In this document: positions 5,779-6,418 of the stretch, piece by piece
Numbering within the stretch: position 1 is the first letter of the stretch
How the letters are laid out: each line of letters starts with the position of its first letter
Source of the DNA: an uncultured Streptococcus sp.
GTDB lineage: Bacteria > Bacillota > Bacilli > Lactobacillales > Aerococcaceae
Length of the DNA stretch: 6,418 bases
Reading direction: 5' to 3'
NCBI GenBank assembly: GCA_916050055.1
Contig: CAJZJY010000063.1
Coordinates: 1 to 6,418 of the forward strand
Made by a program: the position numbers and the translations under genes
Notes under the pieces: generated by a model
The model's input: only the letters and a program-made list of their open reading frames with translations
Database searches by the model: none
What the model was told of the DNA's origin: nothing

Positions 5779-6418
5779 ATGATGAATGTCTTAGTGCAAA
5801 TGAATTGAATTCAAATAAATCGTATCTGTGACGGCTAATCGAGTATTCAAATGGAGTTCCATTATCTAAATAGGCCACTTGTTCTACTTCGAAGACTGGT
5901 TCCGTTGGAAGTAATTGTAAGTATTTTTGTTCATCTTCAGAACTTGGCGCTGCACGCAAGATTTTTGTGGCACTTGCAATGCGTAAGCCTAGTTTACCTT
6001 CGATATATTCATAAATAGAGTCTAATAGAACTTCTTCAGTAATTCCTGGAATGACGCTCGTACTCATATAGGTTTGCTCTAATACATACGGTTTACCGTC
6101 GATGATGCGAAGTCTATGAATATTATAAACAGGACTTTGCACCGGTACTTGTAATTTTTCTGCAAGAAATTCAGAGGCAAACTCTAATTTAAAATGGATA
6201 ATTTTGGATTCAACAGTTGAGTGTGTATCCTCAGAAATTTTCGTGAGTCCTTTAATATCGCGTTCTGGAACGATAAGTTTTCGCTTAGACGTGCCGCGAG
6301 AGAGGACGAAGGTACCTTGACCGCGTTTTCTGAAGATAAGTCCTTCAGAAACGAGTAAGTCTAGTGCTTTCTTGACCGTCATTCGACTGCTATTAAATTC
6401 TTTCGTTAATGTGATTTC
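5777..6418 (-). CDS. GntR-family transcriptional regulator, HutC/UTRA subfamily, 5' end outside window
   Basis: The frame is open to the window edge at 6418, so 213 C-terminal residues are visible. The ATG at 6380-6382 is internal, because 12 more codons upstream (EITLTKEFNSSR) continue the DNA-binding domain. Counting from that methionine, MTVKKALDLLVSEGLIFRKR followed by GQGTFV (21-26) is the recognition helix and wing of a GntR winged helix-turn-helix. About 25-30 residues are probably missing in front, given the usual 235-245 length. A UTRA ligand-binding domain follows (about 55-200), with RLRIIDGKPYVLEQTYM (90-106), EYIEGKLGLRIASATKILRA (125-144) and PFEYSISRHRYDLFEF (177-192). UTRA domains usually bind sugar phosphates or small effectors and release the repressor from DNA. 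Coupling to manA suggests a mannose- or hexose-phosphate-linked signal and autoregulation of the operon. The exact effector is inferred only. Its promoter and operator lie outside the window. Confidence 0.93.
   Translation of the reverse strand, partial: EITLTKEFNSSRMTVKKALDLLVSEGLIFRKRGQGTFVLSRGTSKRKLIVPERDIKGLTKISEDTHSTVESKIIHFKLEFASEFLAEKLQVPVQSPVYNIHRLRIIDGKPYVLEQTYMSTSVIPGITEEVLLDSIYEYIEGKLGLRIASATKILRAAPSSEDEQKYLQLLPTEPVFEVEQVAYLDNGTPFEYSISRHRYDLFEFNSFALRHSS

Overview
The window looks like a chromosomal segment of a low-GC Gram-positive bacterium, most likely a member of the Lactobacillales. The support is AT-rich codon use, strong AGGAGG-type ribosome binding sites, short intergenic gaps closed by classic stem-loop/T-tract terminators, a PepF oligoendopeptidase, and a GntR/UTRA regulator coupled to mannose-6-phosphate isomerase. 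A family or genus cannot be fixed from the sequence alone.

Layout. (1) Positions 2-1683, plus strand: the 3' part of an XpaC-family gene followed closely by a complete TelA-family (toxic anion resistance) gene, ending at a terminator at 1693-1739. (2) Positions 1807-2895, plus strand: a near-consensus promoter drives two small genes for single-pass membrane proteins. The first has a membrane anchor, a coiled coil and a predicted cytoplasmic helix-turn-helix (SwrB/DUF6115-like architecture). The second has a membrane anchor, a Ser/Thr/Ala linker and a predicted extracytoplasmic LysM-like module of the MltG/YceG type, without the catalytic domain. A strong terminator follows. (3) Positions 2914-4800, plus strand: a monocistronic pepF (M3 metallopeptidase) with its own extended -10 promoter; the promoter position argues for the start at 2976 rather than 2925. 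(4) Positions 4813-6418, minus strand: an operon running toward pepF. A GntR/HutC-type regulator, cut by the window edge, is followed by manA, whose ribosome binding site overlaps the regulator's stop codon. The two converging units share a bidirectional terminator at 4774-4800.

Functionally the window is mostly housekeeping: envelope-related membrane proteins, peptide turnover, and mannose/fructose-6-phosphate interconversion under a probable sugar-phosphate-responsive repressor. There is no mobile element, CRISPR array, tRNA or rRNA. The least explained part is the two-gene membrane operon at 1876-2849. It pairs a cytoplasm-facing DNA-binding-like fold with an outward-facing wall-binding-like fold, and it is the best candidate for an undescribed functional pair.
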